A stretch of DNA of 64,000 nt from Mycolicibacter terrae (GCF_010727125.1 NZ_AP022564.1:620001-684000); one strand, 5' to 3'. Positions 9,320-17,559 are shown, counted from the stretch's first letter. Made by a program: numbers and translations. Notes: generated from the sequence alone by a model not told the origin.

Positions 9320-9748
9320 TCACCAGGTGCGCAGCGAGCAGAGCGCACCCCTGGTGCCCGCGTCGGTGGCGACGACGACGTCGTCGACGCGCAGTTCGCA
9401 GACGAACCCGGGCGCGGCAAGCTCCTGACGATGCCCGGGCAGCGACACCACCACCATTGCCCAGTCCTGCGGGTCGGCCAGCGTCGTCTCGAATATCCAG
9501 GGCTGATTGGGCCCGACGGTGACGTCGGCACGCGGGCTGTACTGGTAGGGATTGTGGCTGTACTCGCCGAAGTTGGGCGGCTGGACCTCCCGGTAGTAGA
9601 TCAATGCCTGCGCCGTCTCCGTCGCGCTGACCGAGTAGCGGACCCGGTGCGCGTCATCGGCGCCGGCCGGGGTTGCGGCCACCAGCGTGCCTCCGAGCGC
9701 CAAGGCGCCCGCCAGCAAGGGGGCGGCGAACTGCCTAGCGGCTCTCAC
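9320..9748 (-). CDS. Secreted protein, possibly MmpS-like fold
   Basis: 142 residues if translation starts at GTG 9748, which has GGAGGAGT just upstream; in-frame GTGs at 9760 and 9772 are alternatives. The signal peptide ends at about ATPAGA-DD. The mature part begins with HRVRYSVSATETAQALIYYREVQPP, which recalls the beta-rich opening of MmpS-type proteins (V-x-Y-x-V-x-G/A..A..I-x-Y), and has two cysteines (VCELRV and LCSL). No partner transporter is nearby. Stand-alone gene with about 200 bases of non-coding DNA behind it (9749-9951), in which I see nothing convincing. Confidence 0.72.
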   Translation of the reverse strand: MRAARQFAAPLLAGALALGGTLVAATPAGADDAHRVRYSVSATETAQALIYYREVQPPNFGEYSHNPYQYSPRADVTVGPNQPWIFETTLADPQDWAMVVVSLPGHRQELAAPGFVCELRVDDVVVATDAGTRGALCSLRTW

Positions 9749-9951
9749 GGACTCCTCCACTGCTGTGCGCACACCCGGTGGCGACGCCCTGCCAAAGACT
9801 CAAGTTCTTTGCCGGGAAGAATATCATTTCCGTCCGGGTGTGCAGCGGAAAAACATCCTCAGTGCGCTCGGGGCACGGTGGTCGCCGCGCGTACGGCGCG
9901 GAAGCCGAAGACCATCGCCGGACGGCATGGGAGTTGTCCTCTCCGCGGATT

Positions 9952-10653
9952 TCAGCTGAGGATCTCGGACAGCCGACTGGCCGCCGCCAGCACGGCGTCG
10001 CGACCGCGCAGCACTACATCCTCGCGGTGCGAGATCAGGTTGATGCAGGTCGGTGGTGCGGGAGGTCGGCGGCGGACCGGAACCGCCAGCCCGAAGGTCC
10101 CGGGCTCGATCTCGTCGTGGGTGACCACCCAGCCGCGTTCCCGGGTCTGCGGGACGATGTCTCGTTCGTCTGGGCGCCGCGGCATGGCGGCCAACAACGC
10201 GATACCGGCGGCACCGAGGCTCAGCGGATGACGACTGCCCTCGTGGAAGGCCAGCTGGTACCCGACCTGGGTGGGCACGATGACGGCGACGGCCACCTGT
10301 TGGTCACCCTCGGCGACCAGCAGCGACACGGTGGTCTCGAGCTCCTCGGCGAGCGCGCGCAGCGTCGGCAGGCTCAGCTGGCGCATGTTGTTGTCGAAGG
10401 AGGCGCCGAGCACGGCGAGGGCGGCTGCCGAACGGAACCGGCCGTCATCTCCCTTGGCCACCAGCCGATTGCTCGTCAGTGTGTTCAGCAGGCGGTAGGC
10501 GATGGTCCGGTGCACGCCGATGCGGTCGGCGGTCTGTTGGATGGTCAGCCCCTGCGGCGTGGCGGCCACCGCCTGTAACACCGCCAGGCCCCTGGCCAGC
10601 GTCTGTGACCCCGGAGCGGTGTCGGCGGCAGCGTCGGACTTCAGCCTGGTCAT
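9952..10653 (-). CDS. IclR-family transcriptional regulator
   Basis: 233 residues from ATG 10653 (GGAGG eight bases upstream; a GTG at 10659 would sit too close to it). Residues about 15-75 form a winged helix-turn-helix (SQTLARGLAVLQAVA, LTIQQTADRIGVHRTIAYRLLNTL), followed by an IclR effector-binding domain. The effector domain is on the short side at the C-terminus. Two palindromes lie in its upstream region. Likely targets are itself and possibly the SnoaL-ALDH unit next door, though that unit has its own TetR. Confidence 0.9.
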   Translation of the reverse strand: MTRLKSDAAADTAPGSQTLARGLAVLQAVAATPQGLTIQQTADRIGVHRTIAYRLLNTLTSNRLVAKGDDGRFRSAAALAVLGASFDNNMRQLSLPTLRALAEELETTVSLLVAEGDQQVAVAVIVPTQVGYQLAFHEGSRHPLSLGAAGIALLAAMPRRPDERDIVPQTRERGWVVTHDEIEPGTFGLAVPVRRRPPAPPTCINLISHREDVVLRGRDAVLAAASRLSEILS

Positions 10654-10680
10654 CAGCACAACCTCCTTGACATACCCAGG

Positions 10681-10697
10681 GAAGAGTGACGCTCTTC
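10681..10697. promoter_or_regulatory. Palindrome upstream of iclR-type gene
   Basis: GAAGAG-TGACG-CTCTTC, a perfect 6-bp inverted repeat with five-base spacer, 28 bases ahead of the IclR start codon. Size and place suit an autoregulatory IclR operator; it could equally be a leader hairpin. Confidence 0.4.
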
Positions 10698-10729
10698 AAC
10701 ATAACGTATATACATGTGCGATAAAAGTA

Positions 10730-10743
10730 TGTCAGATATGACA
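10730..10743. promoter_or_regulatory. Second palindrome upstream of iclR-type gene
   Basis: TGTCA-GATA-TGACA, a perfect 5-bp inverted repeat in the AT-rich part of the intergenic region. Candidate second regulator site; sequence differs from the site at 10681. Confidence 0.35.
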
Positions 10744-10794
10744 GAATACGAGAATCATATTTCCGCCCCCGGGTTCGACGAGGACTGCCCGAGT

Positions 10795-10902
10795 CGATGC
10801 GCACCGGTTGCTTATGCGCTTGTCGTCGACGCCGCCGGCCACTGCCCGCAGATCGAACAGGCCGAGCAGGTCAACGTATTACTGCTGGACTTCCTGTGTT
10901 GA
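10795..10902 (+). pseudogene. Remnant of the 3' end of an alpha/beta-hydrolase gene
   Basis: Reads ..ALVVDAAGHCPQIEQAEQVN.. then VLLLDFLC and TGA at 10900-10902. The G-H-x-P-x-x-E-x-P/A-E-x-x-N/A-x-x-L-x-x-F-L pattern is the catalytic-His end of alpha/beta-hydrolases. Nothing upstream in this frame looks like the rest of such an enzyme, and the short open frame starts only at 10714. The last 24 bases overlap the end of the opposite-strand SnoaL-like gene. Most likely the tail of a gene lost by deletion. Confidence 0.6.
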
Positions 10903-11319
10903 GTCCGGAGGATTGGTGAACCAGAGGTTCTCCTCGCGCAGGTTGCGGCTGCGCCAGCCGTCGCCGGTGCTGACCAGATCGTGATGGTAATAGCCGCCGC
11001 AGTAGCTCAAGTCGGCCATTGCCGGTAGCCGCATCGGGTTGTAGAACATGGCTCGTACGCTGGCCGTTTCATCGGTGTGCTCGAGGATCTCGATGTTGGT
11101 GATGTAGTGCATCGACATCGGTATCGCGGCGAACCCGGTCGCCAGCCAGTCGGCGACTTCGTCGCGGGTACCGCAGATGGCACCCGCCGACGAGTAGTCG
11201 ATGATCGCATCGTCGGTGAAGACCGACCGGTACAGCTCCCAATCCTTGGTGTCGACGGCGCGGGCGTAGCGGTACAGCAGCGCGGAGATCTCCAGGTGGT
11301 CGCCGACCGGAAGCGTCAT
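10879..11319 (-). CDS. SnoaL/NTF2-like protein
   Basis: 146 residues with the NTF2-like cone-fold pattern of ring-hydroxylating-dioxygenase small subunits and SnoaL-like enzymes: EISALLYRYARAVDTKDWELYRSVFTDDAIIDYS near the N-terminus, then M-H-Y-I-T-N, and a C-terminal GGYYHHDLVSTGDGWRSR. Such proteins act as isomerases, dehydratases or small subunits. The ATG overlaps the stop of the aldehyde dehydrogenase gene, so both belong to one operon. Substrate unknown. Confidence 0.85.
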   Translation of the reverse strand: MTLPVGDHLEISALLYRYARAVDTKDWELYRSVFTDDAIIDYSSAGAICGTRDEVADWLATGFAAIPMSMHYITNIEILEHTDETASVRAMFYNPMRLPAMADLSYCGGYYHHDLVSTGDGWRSRNLREENLWFTNPPDSTQEVQQ

Positions 11320-12800
11320 TCCGGCATCCCGATGGTCTTGATGTGCAGGTACTCGGTGAATCCCTGCGCGCCGTTGCGGTAACCCAGGCCGCTCTGCTTG
11401 GTGCCGCCGAACGGGCTGTCGATGCCGAAGTGGCTCTTGCCGTTGATGCTGACGTTGCCGGTACGCATCCGGGTCGCCACCGCCATGGCCCGGTCAACGT
11501 CGGCGCTGCTGACCTCACCGGAGAGTCCATAGATCGAGTTGTTGGCGATCGCGACCGCCTCGTCGTCACTGTCGTAGGGCGTCACGGTCAGCACCGGGCC
11601 GAAGATCTCCTCCTGGGCGATCTGGCTGTCCGGGTCGACATCGGCCAGCAGGGTCGGCTGCACGTAGTAGCCGACGGGCAGGTGCTCCGGGATGCCGCCG
11701 CCGGTGACCAATCGTGCGCCCGAATCCAGGCCGGAGGCGATCAGCCCCAACACCTTGCGCCGCTGCGTGTCACTGATCTGCGGGCCCTGCATATTGCCCG
11801 GGGCCCACGGATCTCCCATCGGGAAGTTCTCCATCGAAGCCTTCAGCACCGCTAGGCCTTCGTCGTAGCGGCTGCGGGGCAACAGGATCCGTGATGGCAA
11901 GACGCAGCTCTGACCCGACATCACACAGGCCATCATCGCGGCCATCGGCAGTGCCGAATTGAAGTCCGCGTCGTCGAGCACGATGTGTGCCGACTTGCCG
12001 CCGAGCTCCAGCAGCGTCTTCTTCACCGTGGCGGCACCGGCCGCCAGGATGGCGCGACCGGTAGCCGTGGAACCGGTGAACGTGATCATGTCGACCCGCG
12101 GGTCCGCCGACAACGCCGCGCCGACCTCGTTGGCGTTCGAGGTGACGACATTGAAGACGCCGGCCGGAATATCGGTCTGCTCGGCCACGATCCGGCCCAG
12201 TTCGCTACCGGACCACGGGGTGAGCTGAGCGGGCTTGAGCACGACGGTATTACCGGCCAGCAACGCCGGAACGGTCTCGGCGATGTTGAGATACAGCGGC
12301 ACATTCCACGGGGTGATCGCACCGACCACACCGATCGGCTCGTAGTGCAGCTTGCGGCGCGCCGGACCCAGCGGGGTGTCGTGCAGACCGGTGTCCACCA
12401 GGTATTCGAAAGCGCGGGCGTGATCGGCCCAATGCTTCACCTCGGCGATCGGAGATTCGATCTGGCTGCCGGTGACCGTGACCGGGCATCCCACTTCGGT
12501 GATCAGGATGCGTCGCAGCCGTTCCTTGTCGGACTCCAGCGCGGCCTGCAGCTGCATCAGGCAGTGGAGGCGGAAATCCAGATCATGGGCCCACTCGCCT
12601 TCGTCGAACGCCCGCCGGGCCGCTCCGACCGCACGTTCCATGTCGTCGGCCGTGCCGTCGGCGGCGGTTCCGACCACCTGTTCACTGGCGGGGTGCACGA
12701 CGTCGAACGTCGCCCCGCTGCTGGTCTGCACCAACTCGCCGTCCACCAGCATCCGGGTCTCGCCGGCCAGCACGCCCGAATCACCTTGTACCGCAGTCAT
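11316..12800 (-). CDS. NAD(P)-dependent aldehyde dehydrogenase
   Basis: 494 residues, full length for the ALDH superfamily. It shows the TPWNVPL segment, the cofactor-region FTGS, the catalytic-Glu motif LELGGKS and the catalytic Cys in SGQSCVLPSR, plus the C-terminal PFGGTKQSGLGYRNG. Oxidises an aldehyde to an acid, probably in the cytosol. First gene of a two-gene unit with the SnoaL-like gene. A CTCTA-N6-TAGAG operator lies 31-46 bases upstream of the start and matches the one in front of the flavin-dependent oxidoreductase at 13515, so both are probably controlled by the TetR between them. Confidence 0.95.
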   Translation of the reverse strand: MTAVQGDSGVLAGETRMLVDGELVQTSSGATFDVVHPASEQVVGTAADGTADDMERAVGAARRAFDEGEWAHDLDFRLHCLMQLQAALESDKERLRRILITEVGCPVTVTGSQIESPIAEVKHWADHARAFEYLVDTGLHDTPLGPARRKLHYEPIGVVGAITPWNVPLYLNIAETVPALLAGNTVVLKPAQLTPWSGSELGRIVAEQTDIPAGVFNVVTSNANEVGAALSADPRVDMITFTGSTATGRAILAAGAATVKKTLLELGGKSAHIVLDDADFNSALPMAAMMACVMSGQSCVLPSRILLPRSRYDEGLAVLKASMENFPMGDPWAPGNMQGPQISDTQRRKVLGLIASGLDSGARLVTGGGIPEHLPVGYYVQPTLLADVDPDSQIAQEEIFGPVLTVTPYDSDDEAVAIANNSIYGLSGEVSSADVDRAMAVATRMRTGNVSINGKSHFGIDSPFGGTKQSGLGYRNGAQGFTEYLHIKTIGMPE

Positions 12801-12830
12801 CGCAGATCCTTTCGTTGCGCGGTAACGCTA

Positions 12831-12846
12831 CTCTATTTCCGTAGAG
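12831..12846. promoter_or_regulatory. TetR operator, copy 1 (CTCTA-N6-TAGAG)
   Basis: CTCTA-TTTCCG-TAGAG, upstream of the aldehyde dehydrogenase and overlapping the stop codon of the TetR gene. Same half-sites and spacing as 13491-13506. Confidence 0.6.
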
Positions 12847-13462
12847 CGGCGGAAGATCCGACTCCGGCGACGATGCCCGAAATGAGCGCGTCGAGTTCCT
12901 CGGCGCTCCGGATCCTGCGGTCCCCGCTCGCGGAGGCCTGCATCACGCCGCTGATGAACATCATCACGACGTAGGCCTGTCGGTCCGCCAGTGCTTGGTC
13001 CGGGTCGTCCTCCGCGGGTCGCAACTGCATTACCACGTCGCGGATCAGGGCGTGGAACTGATCGCGGTAGCTGCGAAATGCCTCGTCGAGCAGAGGGTCT
13101 CGGACGGCCTGCAGCGCCAGTTCGTAGCGCGCCTTGGTGCGTACCAGTCTGGCCCCGCGCGCAGACCGCATCACCAGGGTGGCCAGCGCGGATGGTTGGT
13201 CCGCGGTGGCCGCGGCGGGCGATGACTGGGTTCGGGCCGCCGCGGTCAGGTCCTTGAGATCCAGCTCGGAGATCCTGATCGCAACGGCCTGCAGCAGCGC
13301 CGATCGGGTGCGGAAGTAGAACGAGGTGGTCCCATCCGGGACATCAGCCTTCCGGTCCACTTTGAGATGGCTGACCCCTTTCACGCCTTCGTCGGCGAGC
13401 AGTCGGATGGCGGTGTCGCAGAGCTCGCGCCGGCGCTGGTCTGGATTGGGCTTTCGTCGCAT
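12833..13462 (-). CDS. TetR-family transcriptional regulator
   Basis: 209 residues. The N-terminal HTH (about residues 8-55) reads RRRELCDTAIRLLADEGVKG then D-V-P-D-G-T-T-S-F-Y-F-R-T-R-S-A-L, as in TetR proteins with a C-terminal ligand domain. It lies between the ALDH operon and the divergent oxidoreductase. Identical half-sites in front of both neighbours suggest it represses itself, the oxidoreductase and the ALDH-SnoaL pair. Confidence 0.9.
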   Translation of the reverse strand: MRRKPNPDQRRRELCDTAIRLLADEGVKGVSHLKVDRKADVPDGTTSFYFRTRSALLQAVAIRISELDLKDLTAAARTQSSPAAATADQPSALATLVMRSARGARLVRTKARYELALQAVRDPLLDEAFRSYRDQFHALIRDVVMQLRPAEDDPDQALADRQAYVVMMFISGVMQASASGDRRIRSAEELDALISGIVAGVGSSAALRK

Positions 13463-13489
13463 GGTTCCGGTGAGTCTAGTCCGTAGCCA

Positions 13490-13507
13490 ACTCTACTGTT
13501 GTAGAGT
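13490..13507. promoter_or_regulatory. TetR operator, copy 2 (ACTCTAC-N4-GTAGAGT)
   Basis: Perfect 18-bp palindrome in the 52-bp gap between the divergent TetR gene and the oxidoreductase at 13515; it ends seven bases before the ATG. Confidence 0.7.
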
Positions 13508-13514
13508 CGCGCGG

Positions 13515-14435
13515 ATGAAGCTGGTGTTCAGCCTGCCCCACATGCTGCGGTTGAAAGCGATGATGCAGCCGTGGGAGGCCACTGTCACCGGAGCCGACCA
13601 GACCCGGATGGCCAAGCGCGCTGATGAGTTGGGCTACGACATGATCGCCGTCCCGGAGCACATCGTCATCCCGGCCGAGCATGTCGAACTCTCCGGCCCG
13701 CACTACTTTCAGTCGACGGCCGCGCAGGCCTACCTCGCCGGGGCGACCGAGCGGATCATGCTCAATTCCTGCGTCACCGTGCTGCCGCTGCACCAGCCGA
13801 TCGTGCTCGCCAAGGCGCTCGCCACCGCAGACTGGCTCAGTGGCGGCCGCATGATGGTCACCTTTGGCGTGGGTTGGCTGCAGCGCGAGTTCGAACTGCT
13901 CGGCGTGCCTTTCACCGAGCGCGGACGGATCGCCGACGAATACCTGGCGGCGATTATCGAACTGTGGACCAGCGAGTCGCCGCGGTTCGACGGCCGCTAC
14001 GTCTCGTTCAGCGACGTGGCGTTCGAGCCCAAGCCGGTACGCAAGCCCCATCCTCCGATCTGGATCGGCGGCGACGCGGATGCGGCGTTACGCCGGGCCG
14101 CGAAGTTCGCCTCGGGGTGGTGGAGTTTCCTGACCCCGCCGGAGCAGATCGCCGAACGGGTGGACTTCATCAAATCCCAGCCGGAGTACGACGGGCGCGC
14201 CTTCGATGTGGTGCACGGCATGGCAACCACCCGAGTCGGGGAGGGCCACGTCGCCCGCGGCGACCCGAACGCCCGCTCGGGGATGAGCGGCCAGGAGATC
14301 ATCGACCGGCTGAGCTGGCTCGGCGAGCAGGGCGTGACCGTCAGTGCCGTGCCGCTGCCGTCCGTGCGCGGAGTCGAGGAGTACCTCGACTATGCGCAGT
14401 GGGTGGCTGAGGAGATCAAACCGAACGTCCCCTGA
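13515..14435 (+). CDS. LLM-class flavin (probably F420)-dependent oxidoreductase
   Basis: 306 residues from ATG 13515. The frame is open further upstream, but the operator and the MKLVFSLPH opening (first beta strand of the luciferase-like TIM barrel) set the start. Features include the YDMIAVPEHIVIP strand, LSGGRMMVTFGVGWLQREFELLGV, and PHPPIWIGGDADAALRRAA, typical of mycobacterial F420-dependent LLM enzymes. It probably reduces or oxidises a pathway intermediate in the cytosol. Controlled with the ALDH operon by the shared TetR palindrome. Confidence 0.9.
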   Translation: MKLVFSLPHMLRLKAMMQPWEATVTGADQTRMAKRADELGYDMIAVPEHIVIPAEHVELSGPHYFQSTAAQAYLAGATERIMLNSCVTVLPLHQPIVLAKALATADWLSGGRMMVTFGVGWLQREFELLGVPFTERGRIADEYLAAIIELWTSESPRFDGRYVSFSDVAFEPKPVRKPHPPIWIGGDADAALRRAAKFASGWWSFLTPPEQIAERVDFIKSQPEYDGRAFDVVHGMATTRVGEGHVARGDPNARSGMSGQEIIDRLSWLGEQGVTVSAVPLPSVRGVEEYLDYAQWVAEEIKPNVP

Positions 14436-14447
14436 TAATAGCGGTGC

Positions 14448-15059
14448 TCAGTCACCCCGCGGGGCAACGATGTTGGCGACCACCATGCGCAGGAAGGGTC
14501 GGAACACGGCCTGATTGTCGAGCAGACTGTTCAAGGTGACGCCGTCATTGGCCGCCAGAATGACGCGGGCCAATTCCAGCGCGGGCATGGCCAGTTCGCC
14601 GCCGAGCCGCGCGGCGCCTTTGGTGATGTAGTCGGCGAGGGCGTGTGCGGTCTCCTCGCGCTGGGCCGTGACGCGTTCGCGGGCATCGGGATTGCGCAGC
14701 AGGAACAGGGTGAATTCGTAGCCCAGCACCGAACGGTCGGGTCCCTCTTTGGTGATGAGCTGGCGCCAGCGTTCGGCGAGTTCGTCGATGTCGAGTTCGT
14801 CGAGCCGGTGGAAGGTGGCGATGACGTCGGCGAACCCATCGAGAAACTGCTGGCGCTGCCGTTCGATCACCGCGAGGAACAACTCGGCCTTGCTGCCGAA
14901 GTGCGAGTAGATGGCGCCCCGGGTGTAGCCGGCGACGTCCGCGATGTCCTCCAGCGCGGCGCCGTCGAACCCGCGGCGCGCGAAAACCTCCTCAGCGGCG
15001 TCTAACAGCAGGTTTCGGGTGTGTTCGAGGCGTCGTTGCATCGTCCAGCGTTCGGCCAT
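14448..15059 (-). CDS. TetR-family transcriptional regulator
   Basis: 203 residues. HTH about residues 10-56: RRLEHTRNLLLDAAEEVFARRG, then LEDIADVAGYTRGAIYSHFGSKAELF, a classic TetR sequence. The ATG overlaps the end of the upstream gene (14992-15513) by 68 bases, so a later start at ATG 15041 (MQRRLEH) is possible. It is convergent with the LLM oxidoreductase. Candidate regulator of the divergent Rieske oxygenase operon, whose promoter holds a palindrome. Confidence 0.9.
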   Translation of the reverse strand: MAERWTMQRRLEHTRNLLLDAAEEVFARRGFDGAALEDIADVAGYTRGAIYSHFGSKAELFLAVIERQRQQFLDGFADVIATFHRLDELDIDELAERWRQLITKEGPDRSVLGYEFTLFLLRNPDARERVTAQREETAHALADYITKGAARLGGELAMPALELARVILAANDGVTLNSLLDNQAVFRPFLRMVVANIVAPRGD

Positions 15060-15513
15060 CGCTCGATCCTTCCACGGAGAACGGTAGGGGCATCGCCGGC
15101 CAGAACAGCTCGGTGGTGGCCACTTCTCCCGGCAGGCCGGAAGCCCTCAGTGCATGGGCCTTGAACGCCCGTGCTCCGACACTGAGCCGATGCCGAAAGC
15201 CGTTGTCGGCGAATGACAGCCTGTCCGATCCGACCGGTCCGCACAGGTACGACAGGGCCTCGCGTTCGCGATCCGGGTCGGGAGAAGCGTCACTCAACGT
15301 CACCAGTGGGCCGGCCGACTCGTGTGGTACGTACTGCTCCTCGTGTCCACAGACGCTTGCCCCGAGGATCTCGAGGGACCGGCCGTCCGACGGGACCGGC
15401 AGCCGCACGACGACGTCCCACCCGGCCATGGCGAGGTCGCAGATCAGCCCGCCCGCCCACAGCACCGCGCCTGCGGGATCGTCTGCCCAGACCTCCATCC
15501 GGGACCGCACCAT
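14992..15513 (-). CDS. Conserved hypothetical protein
   Basis: 173 residues; ATG 15513 has GAGAGGTGG upstream. The first half (SRMEVWADDPAGAVLWAGG, LICDLAMAGWDVVVRLP) has the look of a genuine alpha/beta protein and the frame is open over 520 bases, but I recognise no family. The C-terminus overlaps the start of the TetR gene, so the two are probably co-transcribed. It lies divergent to the Rieske oxygenase, sharing its promoter region. Alternatively only its N-terminal part is real. Confidence 0.6.
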   Translation of the reverse strand: MVRSRMEVWADDPAGAVLWAGGLICDLAMAGWDVVVRLPVPSDGRSLEILGASVCGHEEQYVPHESAGPLVTLSDASPDPDREREALSYLCGPVGSDRLSFADNGFRHRLSVGARAFKAHALRASGLPGEVATTELFWPAMPLPFSVEGSSDGRTLDDATTPRTHPKPAVRRR

Positions 15514-15563
15514 GCGCCACCTCTCGCGAATCAGCTATGTGAGCCAGGCCACGATAAACACTC

Positions 15564-15591
15564 TTGTATTGAATATACAGCGATGTATAGT
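15564..15591 (+). promoter_or_regulatory. Promoter of the Rieske operon with embedded palindrome
   Basis: Possible -35 TTGTAT (15564-15569), 16-bp spacer and -10 TATAGT (15586-15591). Between and over the -10 lies TATACA-GCGA-TGTATA (15574-15589), a perfect 6-bp inverted repeat. A repressor bound there would block RNA polymerase; the TetR at 14448 is the nearest candidate. Confidence 0.5.
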
Positions 15592-15623
15592 CGTGATGCC
15601 AGTCACAAATGAGGAGGCACGCC

Positions 15624-17000
15624 GTGCAGACAACGCTCCCAGGGACTTGGGTCGACAACGCCACGTCCCTCGACGACATCGGCCCCGACCGGTACCGGAT
15701 GCAGATCCCGACCGAGCGCTACACCAGCGCGGAATTCGCTGCAGTGGAACGTGAATCGGTCTGGATGAAGACCTGGCAGGTGGCCGGGCGGGACGACGAA
15801 CTGGCCAAGACCGGCGATTGGAAGCAGTACCGGATCCTCGACCAGTCGTTCATCGTGGTGCGCGGCAAGGACGACAAGATCCGCGGCTTTGTCAATGCCT
15901 GCCGTCATCGCGGCAACCTGCTCTGCCCGGAGGCGCGCGGCAACACCAAGCGCAACTTCTTGTGCAACTACCACCTGTGGTCCTACGACCTGCAGGGCAA
16001 GCTCACCGGCATGCTGCGCGAAGATCTGGCCGGACCGATCGACAAGGACACCCACGGCCTGATCGAAGTCCCGGTGGACACCTTCGCCGGGTTCATCTTC
16101 CTCAACCCGGACCCGGATGCCGCGCCGCTGTCGGAGTTCATCGGTGACGAGATCGCCACGATGCTCGCCCCGTACCACCTCGACGAGATGGTCACCGTGA
16201 TGGACGTGACCGAGCGCATCGACTGCAACTGGAAGGTCGTCATGGACGCCTTTCAGGAGGGTTACCACATCAACGGCATCCACCCGCAACTCCTGCGGGT
16301 CATCAACATCGACCCGGCAACCACCCGGTATCGGTTCTTCGACCGGCACAGTGTCGCCGTCGCCCCATTCGACGTTGTGGGTGCCACCCCGGCGGAGCAG
16401 GTCGAAGGAACCATGGCGCTGCCCGACACCTTCCCCTCGACGGCCGCCGTGCTGCCCCGGTTCAAAGAGCTGGTGGCGCAGTACGAATCGCCGGAGGGTG
16501 CACTGAGCTTCCCCGAGGGGGTCACCGCCCGGACCCTGCTGCAGCAGGCGACCCGCGACACGTTGACCGGCATGGGGCTCGACGTCAGCGGACTGACCGA
16601 CGCCCAGATGAGCGACAGCCATGGCTGGGTGTTGTTCCCCAACTTCTTCATGACCATTCGCGCCGGCGAAGCCCACATCATCATGGCGCTGCCGGACCCG
16701 GACGGCGATCCCCATCGCTGCGTCTGGCACGTGGCCAGCTACATGTACCTGCCCGAGGAGTACAAAGCGTCGTTCGTCGCAGAACCCATCGTGGTCGACG
16801 AGCCCGGAAGCTACAAGTACTTCGAGGCCCTGCAACAGGACTACGACCAGATGCCGCGCCAGCAGGCCGGGTTGCGCAACAGCATGCTCAGCTACATGGC
16901 ACTGGTCAAGGAGGAAGTGGTGATCGCGCACTTCCACTCGGTCGTCGACAACTGCATCGCGGCCATGTCCGGGAACTCAAACCACCGAAGCGAAGGGTGA
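15624..17000 (+). CDS. Rieske non-heme iron oxygenase, alpha subunit
   Basis: 458 residues from GTG 15624, chosen because GAGGAGG (15611-15617) sits six bases upstream. The Rieske [2Fe-2S] site is C93-R-H95 and C114-N-Y-H117. The catalytic domain has NWKVVMDAFQEGYHINGIHP with iron ligands H215 and H220; I did not assign the third, acidic ligand. It hydroxylates or dihydroxylates a hydrophobic, perhaps cyclic substrate and needs a reductase that is not encoded adjacent. Followed by two SnoaL-like genes and a P450, probably one operon. Confidence 0.93.
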   Translation: MQTTLPGTWVDNATSLDDIGPDRYRMQIPTERYTSAEFAAVERESVWMKTWQVAGRDDELAKTGDWKQYRILDQSFIVVRGKDDKIRGFVNACRHRGNLLCPEARGNTKRNFLCNYHLWSYDLQGKLTGMLREDLAGPIDKDTHGLIEVPVDTFAGFIFLNPDPDAAPLSEFIGDEIATMLAPYHLDEMVTVMDVTERIDCNWKVVMDAFQEGYHINGIHPQLLRVINIDPATTRYRFFDRHSVAVAPFDVVGATPAEQVEGTMALPDTFPSTAAVLPRFKELVAQYESPEGALSFPEGVTARTLLQQATRDTLTGMGLDVSGLTDAQMSDSHGWVLFPNFFMTIRAGEAHIIMALPDPDGDPHRCVWHVASYMYLPEEYKASFVAEPIVVDEPGSYKYFEALQQDYDQMPRQQAGLRNSMLSYMALVKEEVVIAHFHSVVDNCIAAMSGNSNHRSEG

Positions 17001-17005
17001 ACAGC

Positions 17006-17527
17006 ATGGATATCCGGGAACGTATCGAGCACCACCGCCGGATGGCCGAGGCGTACCGCAACGCCTATCTGCGCCAAGGGGTTCAGGGCGGTGAGACCTA
17101 CGAGGCGTGGACCTTCGCCGATGACGGTGTGTACGTCTCGCCGTACTTCACCGGCGATCAGGTCTTCTTGCTCAAGGAGTTTCCCGCCGACACCGCGCAG
17201 GCCGCCACGATGGAGGCCAAGGCGTACTCGCTGACTTTTCCCGACTGGAAACCGGCCAGCTTCAACTACTGGCCCGCCGACAATGGATTCGTGATGAAGA
17301 CCCGGTGGCAGGGCACTACCAAAGATGGCAAGACCATGGGCTTCTACTCCTACAGCTTCGTCGAGACCAACGACAAGGGCGAGGTGTCGCGCTGGGAGAC
17401 CCACGTCAACGACGAGTACAGCCCGTTCCTGGAGGTCGCGATCGGAGTCAGCGGCCCGTTCCACGGCACCACCGAGTATGTGGACGCGCTGCACCGCTGC
17501 CTGGAGAAGGCCGGAGTCTCCCTCTGA
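17006..17527 (+). CDS. SnoaL-like / NTF2-fold protein
   Basis: 173 residues from ATG 17006, with AAGGG eight bases upstream, starting five bases after the oxygenase stop. It opens with DIRERIEHHRRMAEAYRNAY and has EAWTFADDGVYVSPYF and HVNDEYSPFLEVAIG, consistent with an NTF2-like fold. Position right after the Rieske alpha subunit suggests a small subunit or an enzyme working on the oxygenated product. Substrate unknown. Confidence 0.82.
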   Translation: MDIRERIEHHRRMAEAYRNAYLRQGVQGGETYEAWTFADDGVYVSPYFTGDQVFLLKEFPADTAQAATMEAKAYSLTFPDWKPASFNYWPADNGFVMKTRWQGTTKDGKTMGFYSYSFVETNDKGEVSRWETHVNDEYSPFLEVAIGVSGPFHGTTEYVDALHRCLEKAGVSL

Positions 17528-17559
17528 CCGCGAACACCGCCCGCGAGAAAAGAGTTGCA

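Noticed and set aside
9301..9320. Terminator hairpin GCACC-GG-GGTGC after the secreted protein gene
   Set aside because: Loop of two bases is too tight and there is no T-run; position also fits neither transcript end well.
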